Shown here: positions 1 through 8,262 of the stretch, piece by piece
Numbering within the stretch: position 1 is the stretch's first letter
Layout: the number at the start of each line of letters is the position of its first letter
DNA from: Lachnospiraceae bacterium UBA6403
GTDB lineage: Bacteria > Bacillota > Clostridia > Lachnospirales > Lachnospiraceae
NCBI GenBank assembly: GCA_002437435.1
Contig: DJPV01000001.1
Coordinates: 1 to 15,098, forward strand
DNA length: 15,098 bases
Reading direction: 5' to 3'
Notes under the pieces: generated by a model
Database searches by the model: none
Seen by the model: the letters and a program-made list of their open reading frames with translations, nothing else
Told to the model about the DNA's origin: nothing
Translations under genes and position numbers: made by a program

Positions 1-35
1 TATTCAAAAACATACGTTGAGAGGAGACACATAAG

Positions 36-380
36 ATGAGTCAGATAAATAACAACATTGATCCCGATAGCAGGGATTATGATTTAAAATCAATAGAGCC
101 GGATGAGCGTTTTATCCAGACCACAAAGGAATTCTGGATCACACTTGGAACGTATCTGGTATTCATGGTGCTGATGATCGCCAACCTGTATCTGGTGGGT
201 GGTAAAGATGTATCAAAGTACAAATACATTTTTGGATTTCCACAGTGGATATTTAATGAGATCATTATTCTGATCGCAATGGTAGTAGCGGTTATTCTGG
301 TGGTAACATTTGTATATCGTGATATGGATGTTACTCCACATGGAAAATTAAAAGACAGAAAGCATAAGGAGGGCAAATAG
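36..380 (+). CDS. YhdT-like small membrane protein, probable symporter partner
   Basis: This 114-residue protein has a charged N-terminus of about 33 residues. Two hydrophobic segments follow (roughly 35-55 and 73-94), then a basic, lysine-rich C-terminal tail, so it should sit in the cytoplasmic membrane as a two-helix protein. The GFPQWIF stretch just before the second helix resembles the small YhdT/DUF997-type proteins encoded upstream of the pantothenate symporter gene panF in enterobacteria. The start at ATG 36 is supported by a GAGGAG ribosome binding site at 21-26. The stop codon lies only 2 nt before the start of the symporter gene, so the two are almost certainly co-transcribed and probably translationally coupled. 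The family call rests on size, topology and context. Its biochemical role is not known; an accessory role for the symporter is inference. Confidence 0.6.
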   Translation: MSQINNNIDPDSRDYDLKSIEPDERFIQTTKEFWITLGTYLVFMVLMIANLYLVGGKDVSKYKYIFGFPQWIFNEIIILIAMVVAVILVVTFVYRDMDVTPHGKLKDRKHKEGK

Positions 381-382
381 AG

Positions 383-1885
383 ATGAATTTATCTACAAAT
401 CAGAGAATTATAATCATAACTGTATTTGCCGCATATACGATCTTCCAGTTGGTATACAGTCTTGTTACCAGAAAAACGATGGCAAATGGAAAAGGTGATT
501 ACCTGAGTAAATTCTATACCGGCGGCAGAAGCGGTGGTGTTCTTGTAACAGCCATGATGGTATCAGCCGGTGTTGCCGGTGCCGGAGTATTCATGGGTGT
601 ACCGGGTTATACATATACATTTGGTGCAACCTGGATGGTCTGCTGCTTCTGGTCCATGTGCACGAACTTCATGGTACTTGGACTGATTGGTAAGCGTGTC
701 GGTATCGTAGCCAGAAGAACGGATTCCAAGACATTTGTTGAACTGTTGATGCACAGATATAACAACAGCAAGATTGTTGGTGCACTCTGTGGACTGGTTA
801 TCCTGTTCTTCCTTGGAGCATTTGCTGTATCTACAATTACCGGTGGCGGAAGAATCTTCCAGATCTTAACCGGACAGGATTATCGTATCGGACTTGCTAT
901 TTTCACTGTACTTGTTATTATCGCAGCTATCACAGGTGGTATTAAAGGTATCGCATCTGCGATCGTTTTCCAGGGAATCATTATGACAGTTTCCGTTATT
1001 ATCTTATTTATCATGGGTATCAATGGAACTGATCTCAGCTATACAGAGACGATCCAGTCATTAGTAAAGAGCAATCCGGACTGGTTCGTACCGGCAAGTG
1101 TAAAGACTGTTATTTCATTTGCATTCTTATGGGGTATCACAACCTGTACAATGCCTCATGTAACAATGACAACTCTTACTTATAAAGATACACAGACTCT
1201 GCATCGTGCGATCAAGGTTGGTGCGGTTGTAGTAGCAATCTGGCTTCTTGGTTTAAACGGCCTGTGCTTTACGATCAAATACATGTTCCCGGCAGGAAGT
1301 CTTGCAACTCCTGACCTTGGTATTCCTACACTTGCAGTAACCGTAATGCCAGCATGGGCAGCAGGTCTGGTTCTCGCTGGTGTGTGTGGTGCGGTTCAGT
1401 CTTCCGTTGGTGGAATGATCGTATCTCTTGCAGGAACGATTGTCAGTGATCTGTACAAGAACCTGTTCAATAAAGATGCAAAGCAGGAGACATTAAAGAA
1501 GTTAAATGTTATCAGCGTTATCGTTGTCGCACTTGTTATTTTCTTATTTGCATGTGATCCACCGGAACTTTTAGCTTCCCTGATCACTTATGCAACCGGT
1601 GGTATGACAGTAGCATTCCTTCATACTCTGCTTCTCGGACTGTTCTGGAAGCGTGCAAATGAGTATGGCGCGATCGCAGGTATCATCAGTGGTATCAGTT
1701 TATACCTTTTGATCGATATGGGTGTCCTGCCAATCTCACTTGGTTTCAATTCCTGTATCGTTGCCTGCCTGATTTCCACGATCATCATGGTGGTTGTCAG
1801 TCTTGTGACACCGAAGTGTCCATACCGCGTGATCGCCACATGGTTTGGCAAGGATTACCCGGCGGAAACTTCAATCACTGAATAA
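383..1885 (+). CDS. Sodium:solute symporter (SSS) family, possibly pantothenate
   Basis: The 500-residue product is an integral membrane protein with about 12-13 hydrophobic segments, the usual length for the SSS (PutP/PanF/SGLT) family, which couples solute uptake to Na+ entry. Family features are visible. An early glycine-rich GGRSGG stretch leads into a helix with VSAGVAGAGVFMG (about residues 57-70). A later helix reads AGVCGAVQSSVGG, and its Ser340-Ser341 fall where SSS proteins place the hydroxyl ligands of the sodium site; it ends in the typical VSDLY. The ATG at 383 follows an AAGGAGGG ribosome binding site at 366-373. Pairing with an upstream YhdT-like gene mirrors yhdT-panF, which makes pantothenate the best single guess for the substrate, but substrates in this family cannot be read from sequence alone. 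No simple T-tailed terminator follows; a long palindrome begins 13 nt after the stop. Confidence 0.85.
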   Translation: MNLSTNQRIIIITVFAAYTIFQLVYSLVTRKTMANGKGDYLSKFYTGGRSGGVLVTAMMVSAGVAGAGVFMGVPGYTYTFGATWMVCCFWSMCTNFMVLGLIGKRVGIVARRTDSKTFVELLMHRYNNSKIVGALCGLVILFFLGAFAVSTITGGGRIFQILTGQDYRIGLAIFTVLVIIAAITGGIKGIASAIVFQGIIMTVSVIILFIMGINGTDLSYTETIQSLVKSNPDWFVPASVKTVISFAFLWGITTCTMPHVTMTTLTYKDTQTLHRAIKVGAVVVAIWLLGLNGLCFTIKYMFPAGSLATPDLGIPTLAVTVMPAWAAGLVLAGVCGAVQSSVGGMIVSLAGTIVSDLYKNLFNKDAKQETLKKLNVISVIVVALVIFLFACDPPELLASLITYATGGMTVAFLHTLLLGLFWKRANEYGAIAGIISGISLYLLIDMGVLPISLGFNSCIVACLISTIIMVVVSLVTPKCPYRVIATWFGKDYPAETSITE

Positions 1886-1898
1886 TATTGAAATACAT

Positions 1899-2106
1899 AT
1901 AGCCTGTCTGGCTGTTGACTAGACCACTGCACTATGACTCACTGTGGTTTCGATGAACGGAATATACCTGATTCGCAAATGTTCCTGTGCTAACTCGCCC
2001 TGATGGGCTCAGACAAGCACTCACATTTGCTGGTATATGCATTTCATAACGAAATCCTCGTGAATGTCATAGTGCAGTGATCTTAGTTAACAGGCAGACG
2101 GGCTAT
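1899..2106. repeat. 208-bp long imperfect palindrome after the symporter gene
   Basis: The outer arms 1899-1938 and 2066-2106 are reverse complements of each other with only about five differences in 40 bp, some of which would be G-U pairs in RNA. Inside them is a second nested inverted repeat: ATATACC / GGTATAT and GCAAATG / CATTTGC around a core with CTCGCC..GGGCTC. As RNA it would fold into a very long stem with internal loops. It starts 13 nt after the symporter stop codon, so it may end or protect that transcript's 3' end. Alternatively it may be a non-autonomous mobile palindrome (MITE-like). No target-site duplication was recognised. Confidence 0.8.
1960..2040 (-). repeat. Dispersed repeat core, copy 1
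   Basis: Read on the minus strand, this 81-bp stretch starts GCATATACCAGCAAATGTGA. It matches the plus-strand sequence at 4230-4302: the first 28 bases are identical, and then a GAGCC..CAGG.CGAGTT.GCACAGGA block is shared. It forms the inner hairpin of the 1899-2106 palindrome. Two copies 2.3 kb apart in opposite orientation show a dispersed repeat, not a structure unique to one gene. Confidence 0.8.
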
Positions 2107-2153
2107 ATTTGTGTTTGTATATATGATTTAGTGCATGATGCTGTCTGGCTTGA

Positions 2154-2444
2154 GGGTATGGCGAATGATGGGTAGGCATGATACCCAAGGCGGCAGGTTG
2201 GATGAGGGTATGGAAGATAATAAGTAAGCATGATACCCAAGGGTATCAGAGAAATATGGGTATGGGATAGGATATGGTGCACGATACCCACAAGGACAAG
2301 TGGGATGTGGGTATTAGGAAAAAAATTGGTGGAAAATACCAAAAGAAGCTGAATAAATTTGGTATGCAGACATAAAAGTAGAGGTGATACCCCAGGAAAG
2401 GATATAGGCATGGGTATAAGTATGAGAATACAGAGGATATACCC
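2154..2444. repeat. Array of six 51-52 bp units bounded by GGGTAT and ATACCC
   Basis: GGGTAT (or TGGTAT once) occurs at 2154, 2206, 2258, 2309, 2360 and 2412, with steps of 52, 52, 51, 51 and 52 bp. Each is followed 26-27 bp later by ATACCC (ATACCA once), at 2181, 2233, 2284, 2336, 2387 and 2439. The bases between the two half-sites are purine-rich and only loosely conserved; units 1 and 2 are the most alike and share GCATGATACCCAAGG. One additional GGGTAT lies at 2241. A 52-bp step is close to five turns of B-DNA, so equivalent half-sites would lie on one face of the helix. Possible roles are a multi-site protein-binding array, a row of weak RNA hairpins, or a decayed minisatellite. The sequence does not decide between them. 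Confidence 0.85.
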
Positions 2445-2495
2445 ATGATTCAGGAAACTTTTTTCATGTACATGATTCTGGAAGCTCTTTTTCAC
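2444..2495 (+). repeat. Pair of direct repeats with 27-bp spacing
   Basis: CATGATTCAGGAAACT at 2444 and CATGATTCTGGAAGCT at 2471 are near-identical and each is followed by a T-run. They adjoin the end of the GGGTAT/ATACCC array, and their 27-bp step equals the half-site spacing there. A perfect 10-bp palindrome, CATGTACATG (2465-2474), spans the junction. They lie just upstream of the tsaC promoter. Confidence 0.65.
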
Positions 2496-2527
2496 AGGTT
2501 GACACTGTGAGGGGATAAGGCTAAAAT
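2492..2527 (+). promoter_or_regulatory. Promoter of the Sua5-type gene with a dyad around the -35 box
   Basis: A perfect TTGACA at 2499-2504 is separated by 17 bp from TAAAAT at 2522-2527, a near-consensus vegetative promoter that would start RNA near 2534. The -35 hexamer lies in the 7-bp centre of a 6-bp dyad, TCACAG (2492-2497) and CTGTGA (2505-2510), which is well placed for a repressor operator. A second small hairpin, CAGGC..GCCTG (2537-2551), falls at the start of the predicted leader. Confidence 0.65.
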
Positions 2528-2577
2528 GAGACTGGCAGGCGATGTGCCTGACTATACAGGTAAGGCTGGTAATTAAA

Positions 2578-3621
2578 ATGAAAACCATAGTAGCGAAAGC
2601 TGATCTGGAAAACGAAGAATTGTTCCGGAAGGCTTCGGATATATTAAAAAGTGGTGGACTGGTTGCATTTCCAACAGAAACGGTATATGGGCTTGGTGGA
2701 GATGCGTTAAATCCAAAGGCATCCGAAAAAATTTACAGTGCCAAGGGAAGACCATCGGATAATCCGTTGATCGTACATATTGCTGATACGGCAAGCGTAT
2801 GGAAGCTGGCGGCAGAGGTATCCACGCAGGCACAGATGCTGATGGAAGCGTTCTGGCCGGGACCACTGACGATCATTTTCAAAAAGAAAGATATCGTTCC
2901 GCATGAGACGACTGGTGGGTTGGAGACGGTGGCGATCCGTATGCCATCACATCCGGCAGCTATGAAGCTGATCAAGGATTCAGGTGTGTATATTGCAGCT
3001 CCAAGTGCAAATCTGTCCGGCAGACCATCACCGACAACAGCAGCGCATGTAGAGCAGGATCTGTCTGGCAGAATTGATATGATTTTAGATGGTGGTCCGG
3101 TTGGAATCGGAATCGAGTCCACGATCGTAGATGTGACAGGCGAGCGCCCGACAATTTTGCGTCCGGGCTATATCTCGGCAGATATGATCAAGAATATTTT
3201 AGGAGATGTCATGATCGATCCGGCACTGGAAAGTGTGGATATGAAAGTCAGACCAAAAGCTCCGGGTATGAAATACACACATTATGCACCAAAAGGAAAA
3301 CTCACGATCGTAGAAGGTGAGCGGGAAAAGGTTGCCGCAAAGATCGCAGAGCTGGTTGCCTGTAAGCAGGCAGAGGGATATAAGACGGCAGTTCTGTGTG
3401 ATACAGAAAATATGGATTTATATTCCTGTGAAAATGTTCTTGATGCAGGAAGCAAAAAGAATGAGATTACAGTATCATCATCTCTGTACCGGCTGCTTCG
3501 TCTGTGTGATGATATCGGTGCAGAATATATTTACAGCGAATCCTTCCGGGAAGGTGATATGGGATATGCGATCATGAACCGGCTGATCAAGGCAGCAGGA
3601 CACAGAATCATATCGGTGTGA
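2578..3621 (+). CDS. tsaC: Threonylcarbamoyl-AMP synthase, two-domain Sua5 type
   Basis: The enzyme makes threonylcarbamoyl-AMP from threonine, bicarbonate and ATP. This is the first step of the t6A37 modification of ANN-decoding tRNAs in the cytoplasm. The 347-residue length fits Sua5 (YrdC domain plus C-terminal Sua5 domain) rather than the short TsaC. The YrdC domain covers about residues 10-205 and shows FPTETVYGLGG (31-41), KGRPSDNPL (56-64) and APSANLSGRPSPT (141-153). The linker PGMKYTHYAP (229-238) leads to the Sua5 domain (about 240-347). ATG 2578 was chosen because MKTIVAKA fits the family N-terminus. An in-frame ATG at 2542 would add 12 unusual residues and lies next to the predicted transcription start. 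A weak AAGG-type ribosome binding site lies about 9 nt upstream. The gene appears monocistronic. Confidence 0.9.
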   Translation: MKTIVAKADLENEELFRKASDILKSGGLVAFPTETVYGLGGDALNPKASEKIYSAKGRPSDNPLIVHIADTASVWKLAAEVSTQAQMLMEAFWPGPLTIIFKKKDIVPHETTGGLETVAIRMPSHPAAMKLIKDSGVYIAAPSANLSGRPSPTTAAHVEQDLSGRIDMILDGGPVGIGIESTIVDVTGERPTILRPGYISADMIKNILGDVMIDPALESVDMKVRPKAPGMKYTHYAPKGKLTIVEGEREKVAAKIAELVACKQAEGYKTAVLCDTENMDLYSCENVLDAGSKKNEITVSSSLYRLLRLCDDIGAEYIYSESFREGDMGYAIMNRLIKAAGHRIISV

Positions 3622-3628
3622 TGCTCAT

Positions 3629-3711
3629 GATGTAATGAACGCAAAATTATTTGCTGGCAAGGATGCTGATTTTGCGGAATGCATTGAGTGATGAAATCAC
3701 GATGTAATGAA
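3629..3711. repeat. Stem-loop region flanked by 11-bp direct repeats
   Basis: GATGTAATGAA occurs at 3629-3639 and again at 3701-3711. Between them are a perfect 8-bp inverted repeat, CGCAAAAT (3640-3647) with ATTTTGCG (3669-3676), and a small hairpin GTGAT-GAA-ATCAC (3688-3700). There is no T-run, so it is not a standard intrinsic terminator. A tiny palindrome flanked by direct repeats could be a mobile-element footprint, or simply a folded 3' end for the preceding gene. Confidence 0.45.
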
Positions 3712-3718
3712 AAAATAG

Positions 3719-3749
3719 TTGACAGTGGAGAAAAGATAATAGTTATATT
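3719..3749 (+). promoter_or_regulatory. Probable rpiB promoter
   Basis: A perfect -35 TTGACA at 3719-3724 is followed after 19 bp by TATATT at 3744-3749; TTATAT one base upstream gives an 18-bp spacer. The spacing is a little long but the AT-rich -10 region is convincing. Transcription would start near 3756, leaving a leader of only about 20-25 nt before the rpiB ribosome binding site. Confidence 0.55.
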
Positions 3750-3778
3750 ATAAAGGACAAAACAAGAAAGGCAGGACA

Positions 3779-4213
3779 ATGAATATGATAGCACTTGGAT
3801 GTGACCATGGCGGATACGGATTAATGCAGGATGTGATTAAGCATCTGGAAGAAAGAGGACTGGAATACAAGAATTACGGATGCTATAGTGAAGAGTCCGT
3901 TGATTATCCAGTATATGCAAAGAAAGTTGCACATGCAGTAGCGGATGGAGAATGTGAGAGAGGAATCCTGATCTGTGGAACAGGAATCGGAATCTCTATC
4001 ACAGCAAATAAAGTATCGGGAATCCGTGCAGCACTCTGCGGCGACTGTTTCAGTGCACAGGCAACAAGAGAGCACAACGATGCAAACATCCTTGCAATGG
4101 GTGCACGAGTAACCGGACCGGGACTTGCACTTAAGATCGTTGATACCTTCCTTGACACACCATTTTCAAATGACGAACGTCATATCAGAAGAATCAAGAT
4201 GATCGAAGAGTAA
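3779..4213 (+). CDS. rpiB: Ribose-5-phosphate isomerase B (RpiB/LacA/LacB family)
   Basis: This 144-residue cytoplasmic enzyme interconverts ribose-5-phosphate and ribulose-5-phosphate in the non-oxidative pentose phosphate pathway. The family length is about 145-150. Visible motifs are ALGCDHGG with Asp9-His10 in the phosphate/sugar site and ILICGTGIGISITANK with Cys66 at the catalytic base position. Also present are GIRAALCGD, the REHNDANILAMGAR block with His99, and the late ERHIRRI arginines. Cys66 favours RpiB over LacA/LacB, where the pair is split between two proteins. The ATG at 3779 has an AAAGGCAGG ribosome binding site. The in-frame ATG at 3785 (MIALGCDHGG) is an equally plausible start two codons later. 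Confidence 0.9.
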   Translation: MNMIALGCDHGGYGLMQDVIKHLEERGLEYKNYGCYSEESVDYPVYAKKVAHAVADGECERGILICGTGIGISITANKVSGIRAALCGDCFSAQATREHNDANILAMGARVTGPGLALKIVDTFLDTPFSNDERHIRRIKMIEE

Positions 4214-4228
4214 AAAAACATTATGAAC

Positions 4229-4303
4229 TGCATATACCAGCAAATGTGAGTGCTTGTTTGAGCCGACAGGCGAGTTGGCACAGGAGCATTCGGGAATATG
4301 CAA
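4229..4303 (+). repeat. Dispersed repeat core, copy 2
   Basis: This plus-strand copy of the repeat at 1960-2040 begins 16 nt after the rpiB stop codon. It shares GCATATACCAGCAAATGTGA, then AGTGCTTGT.TGAGCC and a CAGGCGAGTT.GCACAGGA block. Its ends are again inverted (TGCATATACC with GGGAATATGCA), so it can fold into a long hairpin, but it lacks the long outer arms of copy 1. Both copies lie directly after a stop codon. Confidence 0.8.
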
Positions 4304-4328
4304 TTTATAGAAGATTATAAGTAGTAAG

Positions 4329-4502
4329 AAAAACATCATTTATCAGGGTGGGATGTATATACTTTATGTAGCAGACCTTTTCACACGTCGGTACTTAGTG
4401 AACTGCGTAAGCAGTGAGCTTAGAACCGTTACGTGTGAAACAGAACGAAAGTGTTCTGCGAAATAAAGGTATATATATCCTGCCCTGATAGATGATGTTT
4501 TT
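4329..4502. repeat. 174-bp cloverleaf-like palindrome
   Basis: Outer arms 4329-4375 and 4455-4502 are complementary over about 47 bp with only a few mismatches and a one-base bulge; their ends are an A-run and a T-run next to CATCAT/ATGATG. Inside lies a hairpin with TTTCACACGT (4379-4388) and ACGTGTGAAA (4431-4440). That hairpin encloses a further imperfect stem tipped by ACTGC-GTAA-GCAGT (4402-4415). A second small hairpin, CAGAAC..GTTCTG (4441-4458), shares bases with the inner end of the outer stem, so the two pairings compete. As RNA this would be a very stable branched fold. As DNA it has the look of a palindromic mobile unit. It lies in the gap before the ATPase operon. Confidence 0.8.
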
Positions 4503-4522
4503 TGTTTACAACAAAAATTGTG

Positions 4523-4601
4523 CAAAATGACATGGAAAATGGTTAAACTAAATTTGACAGTTTGAAATGTTTGTCAAAAATGACCCAAAAACTGGTAAAA
4601 T
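4523..4601 (+). promoter_or_regulatory. Candidate operator and upstream promoter of the ATPase operon
   Basis: A perfect 7-bp dyad, TTTGACA (4553-4559) and TGTCAAA (4572-4578), has a 12-bp centre. Its right arm overlaps TTGTCA (4571-4576), a possible -35 for an extended -10 element TGGTAAAAT (4593-4601), though the 19-bp spacer is long. The block CAAAATGAC..GGTTAAA at 4523-4547 is repeated as CAAAAATGAC..GGTAAAA at 4575-4600, an offset of 52-53 bp. The arrangement suggests a regulated start site, but no regulator is encoded in the window. Confidence 0.4.
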
Positions 4602-4647
4602 TTCATAACCTTTTGATGGAAAATCTCTAAAAGAAGATAAATATTGC

Positions 4648-4702
4648 TTGAAAAGAACACACTAACATAATAAAATATTAACAGAGCGGCATTTCTATGC
4701 CG
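4648..4702 (+). promoter_or_regulatory. Proximal promoter of the ATPase operon with a 5' stem-loop
   Basis: TTGAAA at 4648-4653 and TAAAAT at 4671-4676 are separated by exactly 17 bp, giving a good vegetative promoter with a predicted start near 4683. A perfect 6-bp hairpin, CGGCAT-TTCT-ATGCCG (4687-4702), would then form at the very 5' end of the long mRNA. Such 5' stem-loops are known to protect transcripts from decay, so this may stabilise a 9-kb message. The hairpin is seen; the role is inferred. Confidence 0.6.
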
Positions 4703-4729
4703 AGATTAATAATTACGGAGGGAGAAATT

Positions 4730-5038
4730 ATGCTACAGGAAGCCATGAAGACATTAGAAGATGCGGAAGCAAGGGCAGCCGAGATCGTAAAAGAAGCCGG
4801 TAAAAAAGCAGAAGCAATTCAGGCGGAAGCAAAGGAAAAGGCAAATGCGATGATCGTAGATGCAAATGCAGGTTCTAAAACAGATCTGGCGGCTATCGCG
4901 GTCGACCAGAAGAAACTGGAAACTAATCTTGCAGAAAAAGCTTTGAAAGAAGCATCCGACGAGATTGCTTCCTTAAAAAAACGTGCATCCGAGCGAGAGG
5001 GTGAAGCCGTAGAACTTGTGATCAAGCAGTTATTATAA
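4730..5038 (+). CDS. ntpF: V-type ATP synthase peripheral-stalk subunit (G/H type)
   Basis: The 102-residue product is an almost continuous alanine-, lysine- and glutamate-rich helix with no hydrophobic core segment. This is the pattern of the stalk subunit called NtpF in E. hirae and subunit G or H in archaea. With subunit E it forms the peripheral stalk that stops the A3B3 head from turning with the rotor. The start is ATG 4730, which has a GGAGGGAG ribosome binding site at 4717-4724. An in-frame ATG at 4697 lies inside the 5' hairpin and has no ribosome binding site. It is the first gene of the operon, the position of ntpF in the ntp operon. Such coiled-coil proteins are poorly conserved in sequence, so context carries much of the call. 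Confidence 0.85.
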   Translation: MLQEAMKTLEDAEARAAEIVKEAGKKAEAIQAEAKEKANAMIVDANAGSKTDLAAIAVDQKKLETNLAEKALKEASDEIASLKKRASEREGEAVELVIKQLL

Positions 5039-5076
5039 GCGCTTGAATATCAGGATGCAGAAGGGAGGTAATCATT

Positions 5077-7604
<2,528 letters not shown>

Positions 7605-7655
7605 AGCAGGCGCAGATTTGAAACATGATTGAACAAGCAGTACAGGAGGATTTGT

Positions 7656-8249
7656 ATGACAGGATTAGAGAAGATCGTTGAACAGATTCTGGAAGAGGCA
7701 AACACTCAATCCGATATGATCCTTGAAGATGCACAGAAAAAGGCAGATCAGATTATAGAAGATGCAAAGGTGGAAGCAGATAAGATCAAAGCGGGTTCGG
7801 CTGAAAAGGCCAGCCATGTAAAATCTGACGGTATGGCAAGGGCAAAATCCTCTGCTGACCTGAAGAAACGCCAGACAGTCTTAAAGGCAAAGCAGGAGAT
7901 CATCAATGAAGTAATAGGCAAGGCTTATAACGGAATGATTGATATGGAAGTTGATCGATATTTCCATATGATGGAGCGTATGATCGGAAATGCAGTACAG
8001 CCAAAGAGCGGACAGATCAGCTTTTCAGCCAAGGATATGGAACGGCTTCCGGCAGGATTTGCAAAACGGGTATCAGAGATAGCAAAAGCACATGGAGGAG
8101 AATTAACGCTTGCGGATAAAGCCAGTGATATAGATGGAGGATTTATCCTGATTTATGGCGGTATTGAGGAGAATTGTTCGTTATCTGCCATGTTCCATGC
8201 GCAGAAAGAAGAAATGGCAGACAAATTAAATTCCCTGTTATTCACATAA
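7656..8249 (+). CDS. ntpE: V-type ATP synthase subunit E (peripheral stalk)
   Basis: The 197-residue product matches the usual size of subunit E (about 190-200). Residues 1-95 are a charged helix, with repeats such as LEDAQKKADQIIEDAKVEADKI, written here only as a family trait of alternating acidic and basic residues. The remainder is the globular domain that binds the top of subunits A and B, with the family's late IDGGFILIYGGIEENCS pattern near 160-180. ATG 7656 was chosen because AGGAGG at 7644-7649 is ideally spaced; an upstream TTG at 7629 has no such support. It follows K by 51 nt and precedes C by 13 nt, as in the ntp operon. Confidence 0.92.
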   Translation: MTGLEKIVEQILEEANTQSDMILEDAQKKADQIIEDAKVEADKIKAGSAEKASHVKSDGMARAKSSADLKKRQTVLKAKQEIINEVIGKAYNGMIDMEVDRYFHMMERMIGNAVQPKSGQISFSAKDMERLPAGFAKRVSEIAKAHGGELTLADKASDIDGGFILIYGGIEENCSLSAMFHAQKEEMADKLNSLLFT

Positions 8250-8262
8250 GGGAGGTAGAAAA

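Noticed and set aside
2154..2444. CRISPR array
   Set aside because: There is no long identical repeat; only 6-bp half-sites recur, in both orientations, and no cas genes are present.
2103..2588. 161-codon open frame on the minus strand across the repeat array
   Set aside because: It spans the 52-bp array, whose unit is not a multiple of three, so the frame shifts from unit to unit. There is no ribosome binding site or recognisable fold, and the composition reflects purine-rich DNA read backwards.
3779..4213. LacA or LacB galactose-6-phosphate isomerase subunit
   Set aside because: The catalytic cysteine and the histidine/arginine residues are all present in one protein and there is no partner lac gene, which fits RpiB better.
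4219..4503. Intrinsic terminator of rpiB
   Set aside because: Stable hairpins are present, and the second palindrome ends in a T-run, but the structures are far longer than a normal terminator, so they were recorded as repeats with termination only a possible role.
4697..4729. Upstream ATG start for the stalk subunit
   Set aside because: ATG 4697 lies in the 5' hairpin without a ribosome binding site, whereas ATG 4730 has an excellent one.
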